Shown: piece after piece, positions 33,766-45,255 of the stretch | Numbering within the stretch: the stretch's first letter is position 1 | Layout of the letters: every line of letters begins with the position of its first letter | Assembly: GCA_023213395.1 (NCBI GenBank) | Contig: CM041465.1 | Location: 239,079,741-239,143,740, forward strand | Source: Cycas panzhihuaensis | Lineage: Eukaryota; Cycadophyta | Length of the DNA stretch: 64,000 nt | Direction: 5' to 3' | Notes under the pieces: model-generated | The model's database searches: none | Told to the model about the DNA's origin: nothing | Seen by the model: the letters and a program-made list of their open reading frames with translations, nothing else | Position numbers and translations under genes: made by a program

Positions 33766-36213
33766 TCTACAACTCCTCAAATATTATTTTTGGTTGTGAT
33801 TTGCTCACATCAACACTCTTGTCACCACTTTGAGCCCCCTTTTAGGTGTGATAGGACCTCTTCAAGACTTGTTTCTCTCTTTCGGCCACATGCTAGCCAC
33901 CTGGGCATGAGCTCCCAGCTTGTCAGGCCTCTACACACCCCTCTGTTTGGCTCTAGGCCTTGGTTTTATCTCTATTTTGGCTTTTAGTCCTGCACCGCTG
34001 CAAACTAAGTGGTACCACGAAGTTTGCCGCAGTACCACGAAGTTTGTCATGATGCGACTATCTAAATTTATCTTTTTAATCTGTCGTGGTAATTCTCACT
34101 CTTTTTGTAGAATTGCCACGTGGTGTCTTTGATTACTCACCCCCACCATAACCCCAATCATTCGTTTAGGATTGGGATGAGTATAAAACCCAAGAACGAA
34201 TCCATTTTGGGTCTTCTTCACTCATTTTTTACTCTTTACTCCTCCTTACATTTTGCTATTTTCCCCAGATCTGCTCCTTTGCTCTAGCTCCTCTTCCATA
34301 GGTGCATCTACTACATCTTAGGTCCTACTATAGTGGCTCTAAGCTTTCTTTTGTAGGTCCTATCTATGGAAGGAGAATACTCTCAGCGCACCAGCAAGCA
34401 AGCTCCAGGAACTAAGAGCGGCGTCCACATTTTGCCTCCCCTTCAACCCAAGTCTGAAATGCCTTCTTGACATAGGTTTTTCCTCTAGTTTTTGGTAGAA
34501 GAAAACTCTCCTCTTCTACCCTACAGGTACCCTTTCAACATCCCTTAGGTTTTCCTGTGATTTCTTTCCTTTATGAGAAGTCCTTGGTCAATTTTTAATC
34601 CTCTCTTTTCACTTCGGAGGAGCTTATCTCTTTGCTCCCTATCCTGTACTATTTTTCCTCTCTTTTCTTGCAAGCCTACTCTAGGGTGGCTGCATAAGAG
34701 GATTGAATAAGGTTAGGTGAAGGGAGAAAGGCAGGATCCATCCCCTTATTGGTCTTCTCCCTAAGGGTTTACCCTTCCCTTCCTTCCTCTTCCACTCTGT
34801 GCCTCCCTCTGGAGTTGGGTTAGGGATAGCAAGAGGCTTATCTCATTTATGAAATCAGCATTGGTAGCCCTCACCACACTGGTTTCAGACCTGCACCCTC
34901 AGGTTTTAGGCGTCACATAAGCCCCAAAACCTATCCTGGTTTAGTTTTGATCTTCGGCTTGCCTCGTCGTGACAATTTACTGTCTGTAGCACCTCGTCCC
35001 TTGGGTTTAACCGTGCACCATTCCATTGGTTTGTTATCTCTTCCACCTGCTATCTGGAATAGCCATCATACTTTTGTATTTTCCCATTGAGGCTATGTAG
35101 AGGTATTTGTGGGTAGATTGGCCATTCTGAGGCTAACCTTCCTATCTTAGTTATTGCTTGGCGTTGCCTAGATCTGAGATTTATTCAGTGGTTTTTAGAG
35201 TAGAGTGCATTACTTTTTAGCTTGATTTATTAGCCATCTTTCACATCTATATACATATTAGATGTACTTGGCAGTCCCCTTCTCTAGAAGGGAGAAACCT
35301 TTTCTTGTGATTGACAGGTTCGTGGCGGCAAAAGCATGGAAGAGGTGGACTTCTTTGATAGGTAAGCCCTTGGCTAATGGTGCTTTCAATTTCTTCCTTG
35401 TCTCATTTTTTTGCTATTTTGCTTTCACATATTGGGGAAGGTAAGGTAGCCCCTCATCCATTCTGGCAACCATTGCCAACTAGCCCCATACCTATGTGGT
35501 GAGCTTGAGTGGACAAGTGCAAAAAGAGTGGAAGGGCGTGACGTTTCAGCCACGCTTCACTCATAGGTATGCCTCCTCCCTTTCTTGTCTCTTTTTTATG
35601 CTTTTGATATTTATTTACAAACTTTACATGCTAAGTCATATAAGAAACAAAAGGGAAATGAACGCATCTCTTGCATTCATAAGCTCTTTTCTTTTCGTAA
35701 TCGTTTACTTCGTATGTAGATAGGACTTAAACATGAACCGTATACTCTTTAAGCCCCATCTCATCTATACGTAAGATGATTTGTCCCTTAGTCTTACCTT
35801 TGATACTTCACGTACTCTTGCTTGACATACTACATAACAACCTAATCCTAGTCTACATCCCTCTCCTACTTGAGCTAGGTCGTCACATATCACACGCACT
35901 TACTTGCACATTGCCTTCTCCCTCCTGTGAGAAGACGTAACCTTTTAGAGTCCCCCCTCCTCTTCCCGACCATCCAAGGGGTAGGTGGGCCTCCTCCTTT
36001 GGGGTAACCAAAGGCCTCACCTTGTGTCCTCTTTCTAAAGATTACCCTAAGGTAACTGGGCACCATTCGTGGGTCCCAAACTCGTGCTCTGGCGTACGGA
36101 TGCCCTGTGTGGTGTTCTTTCTTACCATTAGGATCCCATCCATATCCTGACCACTACCATTGATAGTCTATTTCCTTCTAAGCATAAAAGACCATCACAT
36201 AGACATGATTCTA
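33766..36213 (+). repeat. TE-B 3' LTR, second part (with TE-C right TSD)
   Basis: After the TCTAC copy (33766-33770) the LTR resumes exactly where it stopped at 13034 and runs to TTCTA at 36213. It includes the palindrome CAAACT-GTGGTACCAC-AGTTTG (34001-34026) with a partial tandem copy after it, and TATAAAA at 34182-34188. No gene. Confidence 0.9.
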
Positions 36214-36218
36214 GATGT

Positions 36219-37215
36219 ATGATAGATCTAGGCCTGTTAATAGTGAGGAAGAAAGCCCTTGCAAGGGTTTGGAGGAGAGAATCCAACGGACGGCTGAAAG
36301 GGACACTTACTGGGCGAGTTAGAGGAGAATTAGCATTAAAATTAGTTTATGAAACCTAGAGAGAGGCTTCCCACCATGAAAGTAAAGAGTTGCAGGCGAG
36401 TCCTAGCCTAGGGTTGCAAGAAACACAGGCTTATAGGAACACCTGTAGTAGAAGGAGCAGGAGAGTAGTAGTTACAGCAGAAACTGTTGTCTTGGAGAGC
36501 TAAAAATGACCTAAAAAAAAAGAGACTCAAAATGATGAGAGTTTGGATACTTATACCCATCCTAGCCCTAAGTAAGTAAATAGGATGCGAATAGGGCTAA
36601 GGTGGATGTGAGACCACGTGGCGATTCTGCAGGAAATACGAGAATTGCCATGGTAGATTTTAAAAAATAACTGACAACAGTCGCACCGTAGCATACTTTA
36701 TAGTACCATGGTAAACTTTGTGGTACCACTAAGTTTACAGTGGTACAAGACCAGAAAGCCAGAATGGCTAAATTCTAGGTTCCAGGAGCTTTTGGAGATG
36801 ATTTGGTAGGCCTAGGAGGAACTGGCCCTCCTATCTAGGTTGCTAAGATTGTCTAAAATGCATGTTGACAGAGGCAAGCAACATTAATGAGTAAAAGGTC
36901 CTAGAAATGAGGTGCTAGGAACTCAAGGTCTAGGCATGAATGGATCATACAGACCAAAAAGGGACTTGAGGTGGTGTGGAGACTGTATAGAGGGTCGTAT
37001 AATGCCATGGGGATGCCTACCTTGTAGAAAGATAGGTCCCGCTGGGTCGTCATAGGCTCACAATACGACAAGTAGCATGAACAGGCAACAAATGCAAAGT
37101 GATCATGCAATGAGGCAACACTTCTGTCAACCTTTCCAAAGAAATAGTATAAGTGAAAAGGAAGAAGTATACCTGAGTCAACTTGTCTGTATCCATTCCC
37201 GATAGCTAGGAAACA
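36219..37215 (-). repeat. TE-A 3' LTR, proximal part
   Basis: Continues the LTR of 1-1465 after the GATGT copy at 36214-36218. On the minus strand it starts TGTTTCCTAGC at 37215 and carries the donor-like CTCAG|GTATAC near 37172. A palindrome centred on GTGGTACCAC is at 36715-36738 (AAACTTTGTGGTACCACTAAGTTT). Confidence 0.85.
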
Positions 37216-37637
37216 TTACCCCCTTGGTAACAGAGCCTCGCTACTCGGAAGCATGGTGCGATGGTGAATGTTGGCAACAAAACTGTCAGTAGCACATGTG
37301 CATATACATATATAAATCATGATCATACCAAAAATTAAGGGTGCCGGTGAGTGTCATAGTGGAACACATGGGTATGAGGACAGGGGTGGAGACGACATAG
37401 GGGTTGCCTATGTGCCACCCGAGAATTGACCGGAAGTTAGAAGGATGAGGGGGTTGCCCCCATCATAGAGAGATGCAAAGAGATGCATGATGATATCAGG
37501 TAAGAGAGATAAGTGAGTAAACCTGGTAGTTGCTATAGTTTAACCTCATTAGCAACTAACTTTCAGAGGTACAAACGGATTGCAAGGTGATGCATATTAT
37601 AGCCTAGGACTTAGGTGACAGAGCGATGGGGCAAGTC
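37216..37637 (-). other. TE-A polypurine tract and 3' untranslated region
   Basis: TTACCCCCTT at 37216-37225 is the complement of the polypurine tract AAGGGGGTAA beside the LTR. The rest is the 3' block shared by all family members (ACATGTGC segment near 37295, CTCGCTACTCGGAAGC near 37238). No gene. Confidence 0.75.
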
Positions 37638-38060
37638 TTAGGGATAGTCAACAAGAAGAGGAAGGCAACGCTCAAGGATGAGGCAAACGAGACTATCTAC
37701 CTCAACATTAAGGGCCCAAGGAATGTGTCAAATGTCGACAGACTGGAAACATGCCAAAAGAGATCGGGGGGTCGAAGTGAGGGCTCTCAAGTGAGGGCAT
37801 CACACTTGCTAAACCTGGGTGAGATGGGACACCACCACCTAGGAGTCATAGAGAAGAACAATAGATCCGTGATGGAAATAAAGTGCATTAGTGAGGGCCT
37901 CAATGGTGGCCATGTACTCAGCTTCATTATTGGTGGCCTCAGGGAGGAAGATTCTAGAGCATAGGAAATCATGTCCGAAAGAGCTACAAAGAATCTAAGC
38001 AGTAGCAGAAGGTCTAGGATTACCGCAGCTTCCACCGTCAGTAAAAATGAAGACAGACAT
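37638..38060 (-). pseudogene. TE-A second RNase H (archaeal-type), decayed
   Basis: From ATG 38060 the minus strand reads FIFTDGGSCGNPRPS with the first catalytic Asp intact, then ATNNEAEYMA (Glu) and LLYDS followed by a stop where TE-D has DSQVVV, then VVSHLT and a C-terminal VEVDSLVCLILE with the terminal Asp. The length of 423 bp equals the TE-E copy. Stops at the WILR tryptophan, at DSQ and at two Gln sites further on are single transitions. This copy and that of TE-E together show the family's full active site (D, E, D, D). Confidence 0.8.
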
Positions 38061-39277
38061 AGATGAGGATAGAAAACGTGTCTCAGTAGAGGAAATGTAT
38101 GATAATATAAGAGTCAAAGTAAGAGAGGCTCATATGGTAAGTAATAAATGGCCATAAAGGGTAGGAGGACCTAGCAATGAGGCTACCCAAGGACAAGAGC
38201 AGATGATCTAGCCACTAGCTGAGAGTGGGTAGAAAAAGGGCACCCCGGGGTGGCAAAGGTTGCTTTGGAAAGTAAAGAATAACTCAGAATGGAAGGAGTG
38301 TTCCCTTTGGAGACCCCAGGGGCAAGAATGGGCTGCAAAAATGAGTCCAAGATGGTGAAACAAGTCAAACAAATATAAACTTGGGCATGCATGGGAGCGG
38401 CATATAAAATGAGATAAAAGGGCCTTACGAAAGATGCATTGGCAGGGTGCCATAAATGCATCCACAAGAAAGAGTGACACGAATGCTACAGGAGCACAAC
38501 GAGAGACAGGGCCAGAAGGCAAAGATGATCAGGGGTAAGAGATAATCCAAAGGGCTGACATGAGGGCAAAAATGGAGAGAGTACCCATCGGGGTCCTCAC
38601 CTATATAAGGAAAATCGATGAAAACGAGATTCATTTTCACGGGCTCTCGAGTAAATCCAAAGCCATTCCCTTATACAACAGAGTGCTACCCAACTTTGGA
38701 GGCATGTGAAGGGAGATGGACTGTGGGATCAGAGCCAAAGGATAGCCATCGGGACCATAGAGACAAGATGACGAACGCTAGGCTAGATCCAGTGAGTAGA
38801 TCCTAGAAAACCCACCCCATCTCGTGATTTAAAATTTATTACTTTTTATCAATTTTTGTATAAGTTTTAGGCCCCACAAGGGTGAAAAATGACCTCATGG
38901 GGTCCAAATTGGACCTAGAGAGAGGCGAGACTAGGGCATTAGGCAGCCCTGGTCCCAGTGGGCCCTACTAGGCCCACCAAAAGGAATTTTTTGGGTTTTT
39001 TGGCAGGAAAACCCCCCCTTTAGGGTTGGTACCATTCACATCACGGCAAAGATCATGGTGCCATGATCTTTACTGTGGGGCCCCGATCACCACGGGACCC
39101 AGGCCAAACTCTGCGGTACCGCAAAGTTTAGCGTGGCATGAAGGCAGAACTGTAGAAAAAAGAAGATAAGGGCCTGAGGGGCCCCAAATCTTGATCAGGT
39201 GAAGCTGAAGGATAGTCTAGGGGATAGAGAGCAAGTGTAGGTCAAGTTCTGATTAGTTCCATGGTGCTCATAGGCAG
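38061..39277. promoter_or_regulatory. TE-A cassette promoter region
   Basis: CTATATAAGG at 38601-38610 is a TATA box on the plus strand, the strand of the antisense gene. Palindromes lie at 39048-39071 (AAAGATCATGG-TG-CCATGATCTTT, perfect) and 39105-39130 (centre GCGGTACCGC). The sequence matches 10773-11990 of TE-B and 57409-58591 of TE-E. The minus-strand frames at 38183-38640 resemble the small ORFs in those copies. Confidence 0.5.
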
Positions 39278-41146
39278 TGATTATGGTAGAGAACCACGAA
39301 AACATAGGTATAGATATGTTGAGTTTTATTGAGATGATGACCAGGGAGGACAAGGGAGTCTTGTGGAGATGTGGCCTGCTGAAGGTCTTGAGGACGCTTT
39401 AGTACATGTTAGACCAGTGGCTATTAATTGACATTGTCTCGTATTAGGACTGAAGGAGGTACGTCTTCCACCTACCCCAGGTAGGAGATGTATAAGTGAC
39501 ACTTAAAGATATCCAGAGGATACTGGGAGTACCAGCGATTAGGAGGCCGGTGGCACTAGGAGCGCTGCCGAGTAAAGAGGCAACACACAGGGAGGCATCA
39601 ACATTTTTCATAGGTTTGGACATATGGGAGAGGCAAGGGATTCCTCTCCAGACCATGGTCATGTCAAGGATTCCTTAAGTGAGGAAATTGATCACACTAT
39701 GCATTCTATTATGGATCTCCAAGAAATAGAACTATAGAGACATACTAGGAGGATGGATGGATGCAATGCACTGATGTGAGGCAGGAGAGCAGATGGACTG
39801 GGCCACCTTGATAGCAGTGAATCTTATCATACAGTTAGACACCATCAGGGTTGCAGGCACAAGAGGACTCTCATACAACAGGCTATTACAGTGTTGGTTC
39901 TTCGACCACTTTGGAGTAGTGGCACTGATGGGGGCACCACACCCTATTATAGAGTGGGCCCCAATGGTACATAGGTGGTAGACTAGGCTGAGAGGGACCG
40001 AGGACCAGGCTCATATTCATCACTCAGTGGAGGCCACATCACTAGACCTCCTCATCATGATAGATTACATAGCAGATCCGTACAAGGCATTGAGGTGGAA
40101 TAGTGATGATGAGGCAGGAGGAGCAGGAGTACCCTCAGGAAATGATGAGGGTAGTGATGGAGGTGATGGGGCTGGCCCATCATGAGCTATAGGAGAGGTA
40201 AGTCCATTCAGGGTTGTAGGCAGAGAGGCAGGCCCATCAGAAGCTACAGAGGAGAGAGGTCCAATGACCCAGGCCCAGAGGCTACAGATCATCAGGAGAT
40301 CCAGAGAGATGGTAACTGCACTAGCTGCAGAGAGGAGGGACACTCCAGGAGCTAAGGCCTTGGCAGAAAAGGTACATAAGGAGGAGGTACTAACAGCTAG
40401 TGGGGTGCCAGAGGGAGAGGCAGTCTCTCGAGTCAAGGAGCTGACAGCTGCACTAGGTGAGACATGACCATTTCCTGTCATCGTTTAATTGCCATACATA
40501 TACATAGTTTGATTTTAGTTAGATATCCATATAGACATGGACTAATACGTGGCATGTTAGATTGTAGGCATGGTAGATATCCAGAGGCTAGTGTAGTCAG
40601 TAGTCTAAGAGATATTCCCTCGAGCCTATGCAGAGGGACAGCCTCCCATCCAGGTAGGAGATGAGCCTAGATTGGTAGGCGGTCACACGGTAGCATTCAT
40701 CCCATTGATATGGGCGAGGGATATGTGGGTGGTAGAGATCCAGGAGTACGAAGCATGTGTGGGATGACAGTAGGCTGAGATGGATGCCATCCGAGCTGAG
40801 AGAGATGCCCTATAGGTGCGGGTGTAGGCATTAGAGGCTCAGGGAGGAGCTAGAGGGGATATGGGGAGCCATATCTAGGTGATAGTGCTAGAGGAGCAAC
40901 TTCAGGGATGGAGGAGAGGCTCTGCCTCATAGAGATGGAGCAAGATCGTGTCTAGGTGCGATACAACTGATTGATAGAGGGCATGGCATCGAGGTTAGAA
41001 TGAAGCAAGACACAGACTCGTATGCTAGTGATGACCCTAAGGAGGCCATGAGACGAGGGGAGCGAGGCAAGGAGCTCGTAGAGACTCAGGAGGAGTCTCA
41101 GAGGGATGTGGTCCCTAAGAGAGGGATCACACCGACCAGGAGATGA
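39278..41146 (+). pseudogene. TE-A antisense gene: plant-mobile-domain-like protein, spliced
   Basis: Plus-strand gene inside a minus-strand element. Exon 1 runs 39278-40456 after an acceptor AGGCAG; the intron is 40457-40567; exon 2 runs from 40568 to TGA 41144-41146. Exon 1 shows MLSFIEMMTRED near 39315, VFHLPQVGD near 39462, RILGVPAIRRPVALGALPS near 39516, AHREA-like THREA, then RKLITLCILLWIS near 39680, MDWATLIAVNLIIQLD near 39793, QCWFFDHFGVVALMG near 39889 and PHPIIEWAPMVHRW. An acidic Gly/Ser region follows near 40100-40190. Exon 2 is coiled-coil-like and charged. Several stops interrupt it. The order HLP, ILGVP, WFFDHF fits the plant mobile domain loosely. Confidence 0.65.
40457..40567 (+). 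other. Intron in TE-A antisense gene (111 bp, GT-AG)
   Basis: ACTAG|GTGAGA and GATTGTAG|GC. Same position as the 113-bp introns of TE-B and TE-E. Confidence 0.65.
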
Positions 41147-41900
41147 TGCCCCAGGAGCAGGGTAGCAATAGGATAGGGTATATATATTTGATTTTGACAA
41201 GGGAAAGCACAGACCTCTAGGGGATCATCATATATAGTCACATGATTGTACCCCCCTTGCAAGGACACCTGCTTCCCATAGATGATGTACCATACCATAT
41301 GTATGATATGACACATGATTTTAATGTATATATATAGACGGGGTAATTGGTACCCTATTTTGACATATGATGATGTGTATCATAATGTGTGATGGATGAT
41401 ATGCATGTTTGTTTACATGTTTATGTGTGTATATGGGTGCACGGGTGCACGAGGATATGTGTGGTTGTATCTTGAGTTGTTTATTGTATGAGCTTTGAAT
41501 TGTGATATTTGTTTAAGTTGTGTATATTTCCTTTCATACGGGGCCATATACTTAATAGGAGCACATGCGACCACCATGAGTAGAGGTGATAGACATATGT
41601 GGGGTTAGGAAATAAGGTAACATGCATGTCCACATGGGAGCATAGCGGGATATGCAAAGGAAATACCGAGCGAGAGGGGAGTGACGATACTCCAGAGCAT
41701 CGTCCTAGCTGGGGGCTACCCAAATAGGAGGACAAGGTCCCAAGGAACATGGGAATAAGGGTTCCATGGGAGGAACCCGGAAGAAATGAAAGGGGCCATC
41801 CTAAGCCGTCATTCCACCCGTGGGTAGGAGGAATGGGAACGAACTTAAGATGGTAGTTTAGGCTCATTTCAGAGCATGAATAAGGTGACGACGAAGTCAT
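41147..41900 (-). other. TE-A post-integrase untranslated region with G-tract block
   Basis: Non-coding. Block at about 41205-41285 (minus strand CCTTGCAAGGGGGGTACAATCATG, then CCCCTAGAGGTCTGTGCTTTCCC). The remainder parallels TE-E 54816-55384. Confidence 0.65.
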
Positions 41901-43200
41901 GAGTAGAATTTCTTGTTAACATCTTTTTCAAACTCAAGGCCCTCCAAGGTGGCAATCCTATAGGCATCATTACCGAGGCTCTCGATGATGACAAAAGGGC
42001 CAACCCATTTGGCCCTGAATTTGGCCAAGCAGTCATGGAGATACTCCAATTTGAGGATGTGGTCCCTGGGAAACAAAGGACAAGAACGAAGATATTTATC
42101 GTAGGTCCTTTGTGAGCGAGCTTTGCATGCTAGGTTAGCCTGGTAGGCGGTTAAGCATCTCTCATCCAAAGCTTCGAGGTCCAGGAGGCAAGCCTAGCAG
42201 ATCGACTCCTCATCGATGAGACCCTGAAGAGAAACTCGTAAGGAAGGAATCTCCACTTTCAACAGGAGCACCGCCTCAATACCGTAAACCAGGGAGAACG
42301 AGGTCATTCTCATGGCAGAATGGACATAGGTGCGATAAGCCCACAAAGCGGAAGAGAGCTGAAGGTGCCAGTCTCTTTGAGACTGAGTCACAGTTTTCTT
42401 TAGAATATTAACGAGAGTCTTATTGAATGACTCCACTTGACCATTTGACTGAGGGTAGTAAGGAGAGGAAGTTTTGTGAGAGATTTTAAATTTCCCACAA
42501 AGCTCATCCATCTCCTTATTACAAAAAGGGGTTCCATTGTCGATGTCGTGACATCGGGAATCAAGCGATAAATGAGGTAGGTATCCTCTTACCGGGGGTA
42601 GTAACTAGAGGGATGGCCTCCACCTATTTAGTAAAGTATTCCATAGCAGTCAAGATAAACTTGTACTATGATGAGGAAGGTGGGGAGATAGCCCCGATGA
42701 GGTCTAGCCTCCACTGAGTGAAAGGCCATAGAGATATGATAGGGGGAAGGGCCTCGGAAGGCACATGGGAGATGTTAGTGTGTTCCTGACATTGTCGACA
42801 TCTTAGGGCAAGAGAATGGGTGTCCTTGAAGAGGGACGGGCAATAGTAACCCATACGAAGGATCCTCTGGGCCATGGACTAGCCCCCAAAGTGACACCCA
42901 CAAATACCATGATGGCATTCACAGAGTATTTGGTCTACTTCGTCGGCAGTGATGCAACAGACGAGGATCCCATCAAAGGACATCTTATACAATACTTCAT
43001 CCATGAGGAAGTATTGCCTAGCAGAAGTCCAGATACGAGATCTAACTTTATTACTGGCTTCGTGCCGGATCACCACCGTGAGATCTTTGCACAATGTCAC
43101 CATACCACTCGTTATCGACGAGTAGATGAGGAAGAACATCCTGAATAGTCAATATAGACTCATCATGAAGGGAATCGTCAACAGGGGTATCGAGCGAGTT
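41901..43200 (-). pseudogene. TE-A integrase (decayed)
   Basis: Minus-strand motifs: CHHGICGCHFGG with zinc-binding His at about 42905, RCRQCQEHTNISHVPSEALPPI at about 42800 with the Cys pair, QWRLDLIGAI near 42705 with the first catalytic Asp, a broken SDNGTPF region near 42535, FKISHKTSSPYYPQSNGQVESFN at about 42495-42430 with the catalytic Glu, and a long C-terminal domain with AYQANLACKARSQRTYDKYL near 42140 and KLEYLHDCLAKFRAKWVGPF near 42045. Two longer open stretches (42194-42511 and 41897-42169) remain. Confidence 0.88.
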
Positions 43201-43259
43201 AGGGATAGGGGCATCTACGAGCTACTCAACCACTACCATCCCTTTCTTTGATTTCTAGT

Positions 43260-43790
43260 TGACGATATAAAGGTCAAACTCCTAAAGCGGGATGGCCCAA
43301 TGGCCAACCCTACCCATTAAGTCTGAACAAGTAAGCAAATATCGTTAAGGCATCAAACTGGATGATCACCTTGGTGGTATTGTCAAGTAAGTAATGTCTA
43401 AACTTCTTGGTTGCATAAACCAAGGAGAGATACTCCTTCTCGACCAAAAAGTAGTTAAGTTCAGCAACCACGAGGGTGTGACTGATGAAGTAAATAGCTC
43501 TCTCGACCCCTGAGTCATCCTCCTGAGCCAACATAGTGTCTAGGGACTCATCAGTCATCAAGGTATAAAGAATGAAGGGCCTATCGAAACAAGGGGGCAC
43601 TAACGTAGGAGCAGAACTGAGGGCTTCCTTAAGTCCTTTGAAGGCTTGTTGGGCCTTATTAGACCAAACAAACAGGGCTCCCTTCTTTAACAGGTTTGTG
43701 AGGGGTTTGGCGCTTACGGCGAAGTCTGCCAAGAAGCGTCTGAGGAAACCAAGCCTACCTAGAAACAACTTGATCTGTCATTGGGTTCTA
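43260..43790 (-). pseudogene. TE-A first RNase H (Ty3 type)
   Basis: Mostly open from 43768 to 43310: GRLGFLRRFLADFAVSAKPLTN, then FILYTLMTDESLDTMLAQEDD with the first catalytic Asp, AIYFISHTLVVAELNYF, EKEYLSLVYATKKFRHYLL with the Glu, then VIIQFDALTIF where relatives have QSDPLRYLL. It follows RT directly in the polyprotein. A stop near 43265 breaks it from the integrase. Confidence 0.85.
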
Positions 43791-44640
43791 GGAGGTGGCA
43801 TATCAAGGATTACCTTGACCTTGTCAGGGTTAATCTGGATTCCTTATTTTAACACAAGAAATCCAAGGAGTTTACCTAAAGTAATGGCAAACACGCACTT
43901 GAGTGGGTTTAGGTTTACGTGGTACTTGCGGTGTCATGTGAAGATAGCCCATAAGTCAGAGGAATGATAGGCCCTGACACGTGAGAGACCCATCATCTCA
44001 TTCATAAAGACCTCCAATGTGTTATCAATGAGGTCATTGAAGATAAAGTGCATCACTCTTTGGTATGTAGCACCTATATTCTTGAGACTAAAGGGCATTG
44101 CCTTGTAGGCAAAGGTACCCCACGGGGTGGTGAAGGCCATCTTGTGGTGGTCTTCAGGAGATATTTGGATCTAATTGTAGCCAGAGAAGTCATCTATCAA
44201 GGACATAACTTTGAACCCAACAGTTCGATCAATGATTTGGTCGATGAAAAGGAGTGGAAAGTTGTCTTTAGGACATGTGTTGTTAATATCATGGAAATCA
44301 ATGTATATCTGGATGGTCCCATTCTTTTTAGCAATAGGAATGATGTTGGATACCCATTTAGGGTAGTCGATAGAAGTAATAAGTCCAGCATCCAAAAGCT
44401 TCTTGACCTCCATCTTGACAACGGCTGAGAGTTTAGGGTGGAGAGGACGCTACTTCTAGCACACGGGATGGGCACCAGGAATGGTAGTAAGATTATGGGT
44501 GACAATGGAGGGGTCAATTCCCTTCATGTCAGAATAATCCCATGTAAAGACATCCTGAAACTCCTAGAACAAAAGGGAATATTCTTTTACTTCATTAGGA
44601 GAGCATTTTGCCCCTACCTTAATGACCTTGCTAGGAGCTA
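43791..44640 (-). pseudogene. TE-A reverse transcriptase (decayed, active site lost)
   Basis: Motifs on the minus strand: MEVKKLLDAGLITSIDYPKWVSNI at 44413-44340, IQIYIDFHDINNTCPKDNFPLLF near 44310-44240, VMSLIDDFSGYN, AFTTPWGTFAYKAMPFSLK near 44140-44095, and EVFMNEMMGLSRV near 44010 where the two catalytic Asp have become Asn and Glu. Stops divide the domain. It cannot be active. Confidence 0.88.
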
Positions 44641-45255
44641 AGACTCTGTCCTAGGTCACCCCCATACACATGGCATTCCCCTCCTTGAAATAGAGAGGGG
44701 TAAGGTCAACAGGAAGAGATGGAATAGGGGATGGGATTGGGTTAGCGAGTGTGGACCTAATCGCCAGAATCTTCTGGTGGCCAAGCCTATGGTGACCAGA
44801 AGGAAAGTTAGGCACAGAGCCTGCTAAGTGCTTAAGCAAGGCCTCATCATCTTCGAAGTAATCCACCCTATAGATGACCTTACTCCAAATAGATGAAGTG
44901 CTGGAGGAAGTGAGGACAACGAGATCATAATGGTCATCAAGCTGTCCAACCTCCTCAAAAGACTCTAAGAGAGAGTCAAGAAGGGTCTCCTCAGAAGGAG
45001 AAAAAGGAAGTTTATCGAAACCATCACCTGCAGAGGGTGACAGAGAGGAAGGATCAATGAGTTGTAGGTCAATGCGTGCAATGACATAAGACACAATGGG
45101 GTGACTAGTCTCACCAACAAGAGGGGTTCCAGGTTGGGACCTAGAATAAGAAGGGTGCATCCTACTAGTGCAGAGGAAAGAAATGGGGTGAGGAAAGCCC
45201 TCATCCTCATCATATGACTCATCATCACTAAACGAGATGAGGTACCCATAGCTAC
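44641..45255 (-). pseudogene. TE-A protease-RT linker, part next to RT
   Basis: The open frame 45160-44651 on the minus strand (DGFDKLPFSPSEETLLD, SVPNFPSGHHRLGHQKIL, DLTPLYFKEGNAMCMGVT) matches the TE-E linker at 51655-52025. It stops at 45255, where TE-E is inserted; the rest is at 62144-62348. Confidence 0.8.
45251..45255. repeat. TE-E target-site duplication, left copy (GCTAC)
   Basis: Pairs with ACTGC at 62139-62143. The two differ by two transitions and both derive simply from GCTGC. Confidence 0.65.

Larger units (their letters stand above)
1466..36213 (+). mobile_element. TE-B: Tat-type Ty3/gypsy element, pol-deleted, interrupted by TE-C
   Basis: The element has LTRs of 2702 bp (5') and about 2712 bp (3', in two pieces), a 5-bp TSD and an internal region of 8598 bp, against 11462 bp in TE-E. 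The missing part is RT, RNase H and integrase. It keeps gag, protease, the antisense cassette and the second RNase H, so it is a non-autonomous copy that would need pol supplied in trans. Its 3' LTR is split by the copia element TE-C. Stop codons in gag are mostly one transition away from Gln, Arg or Trp codons. Confidence 0.9.

Noticed and set aside
36219-37215. Solo LTR of about 1 kb
   Set aside because: It has a polypurine tract and internal sequence beside it and rejoins 1-1465 across the TE-B target duplication, so it is part of a split LTR.
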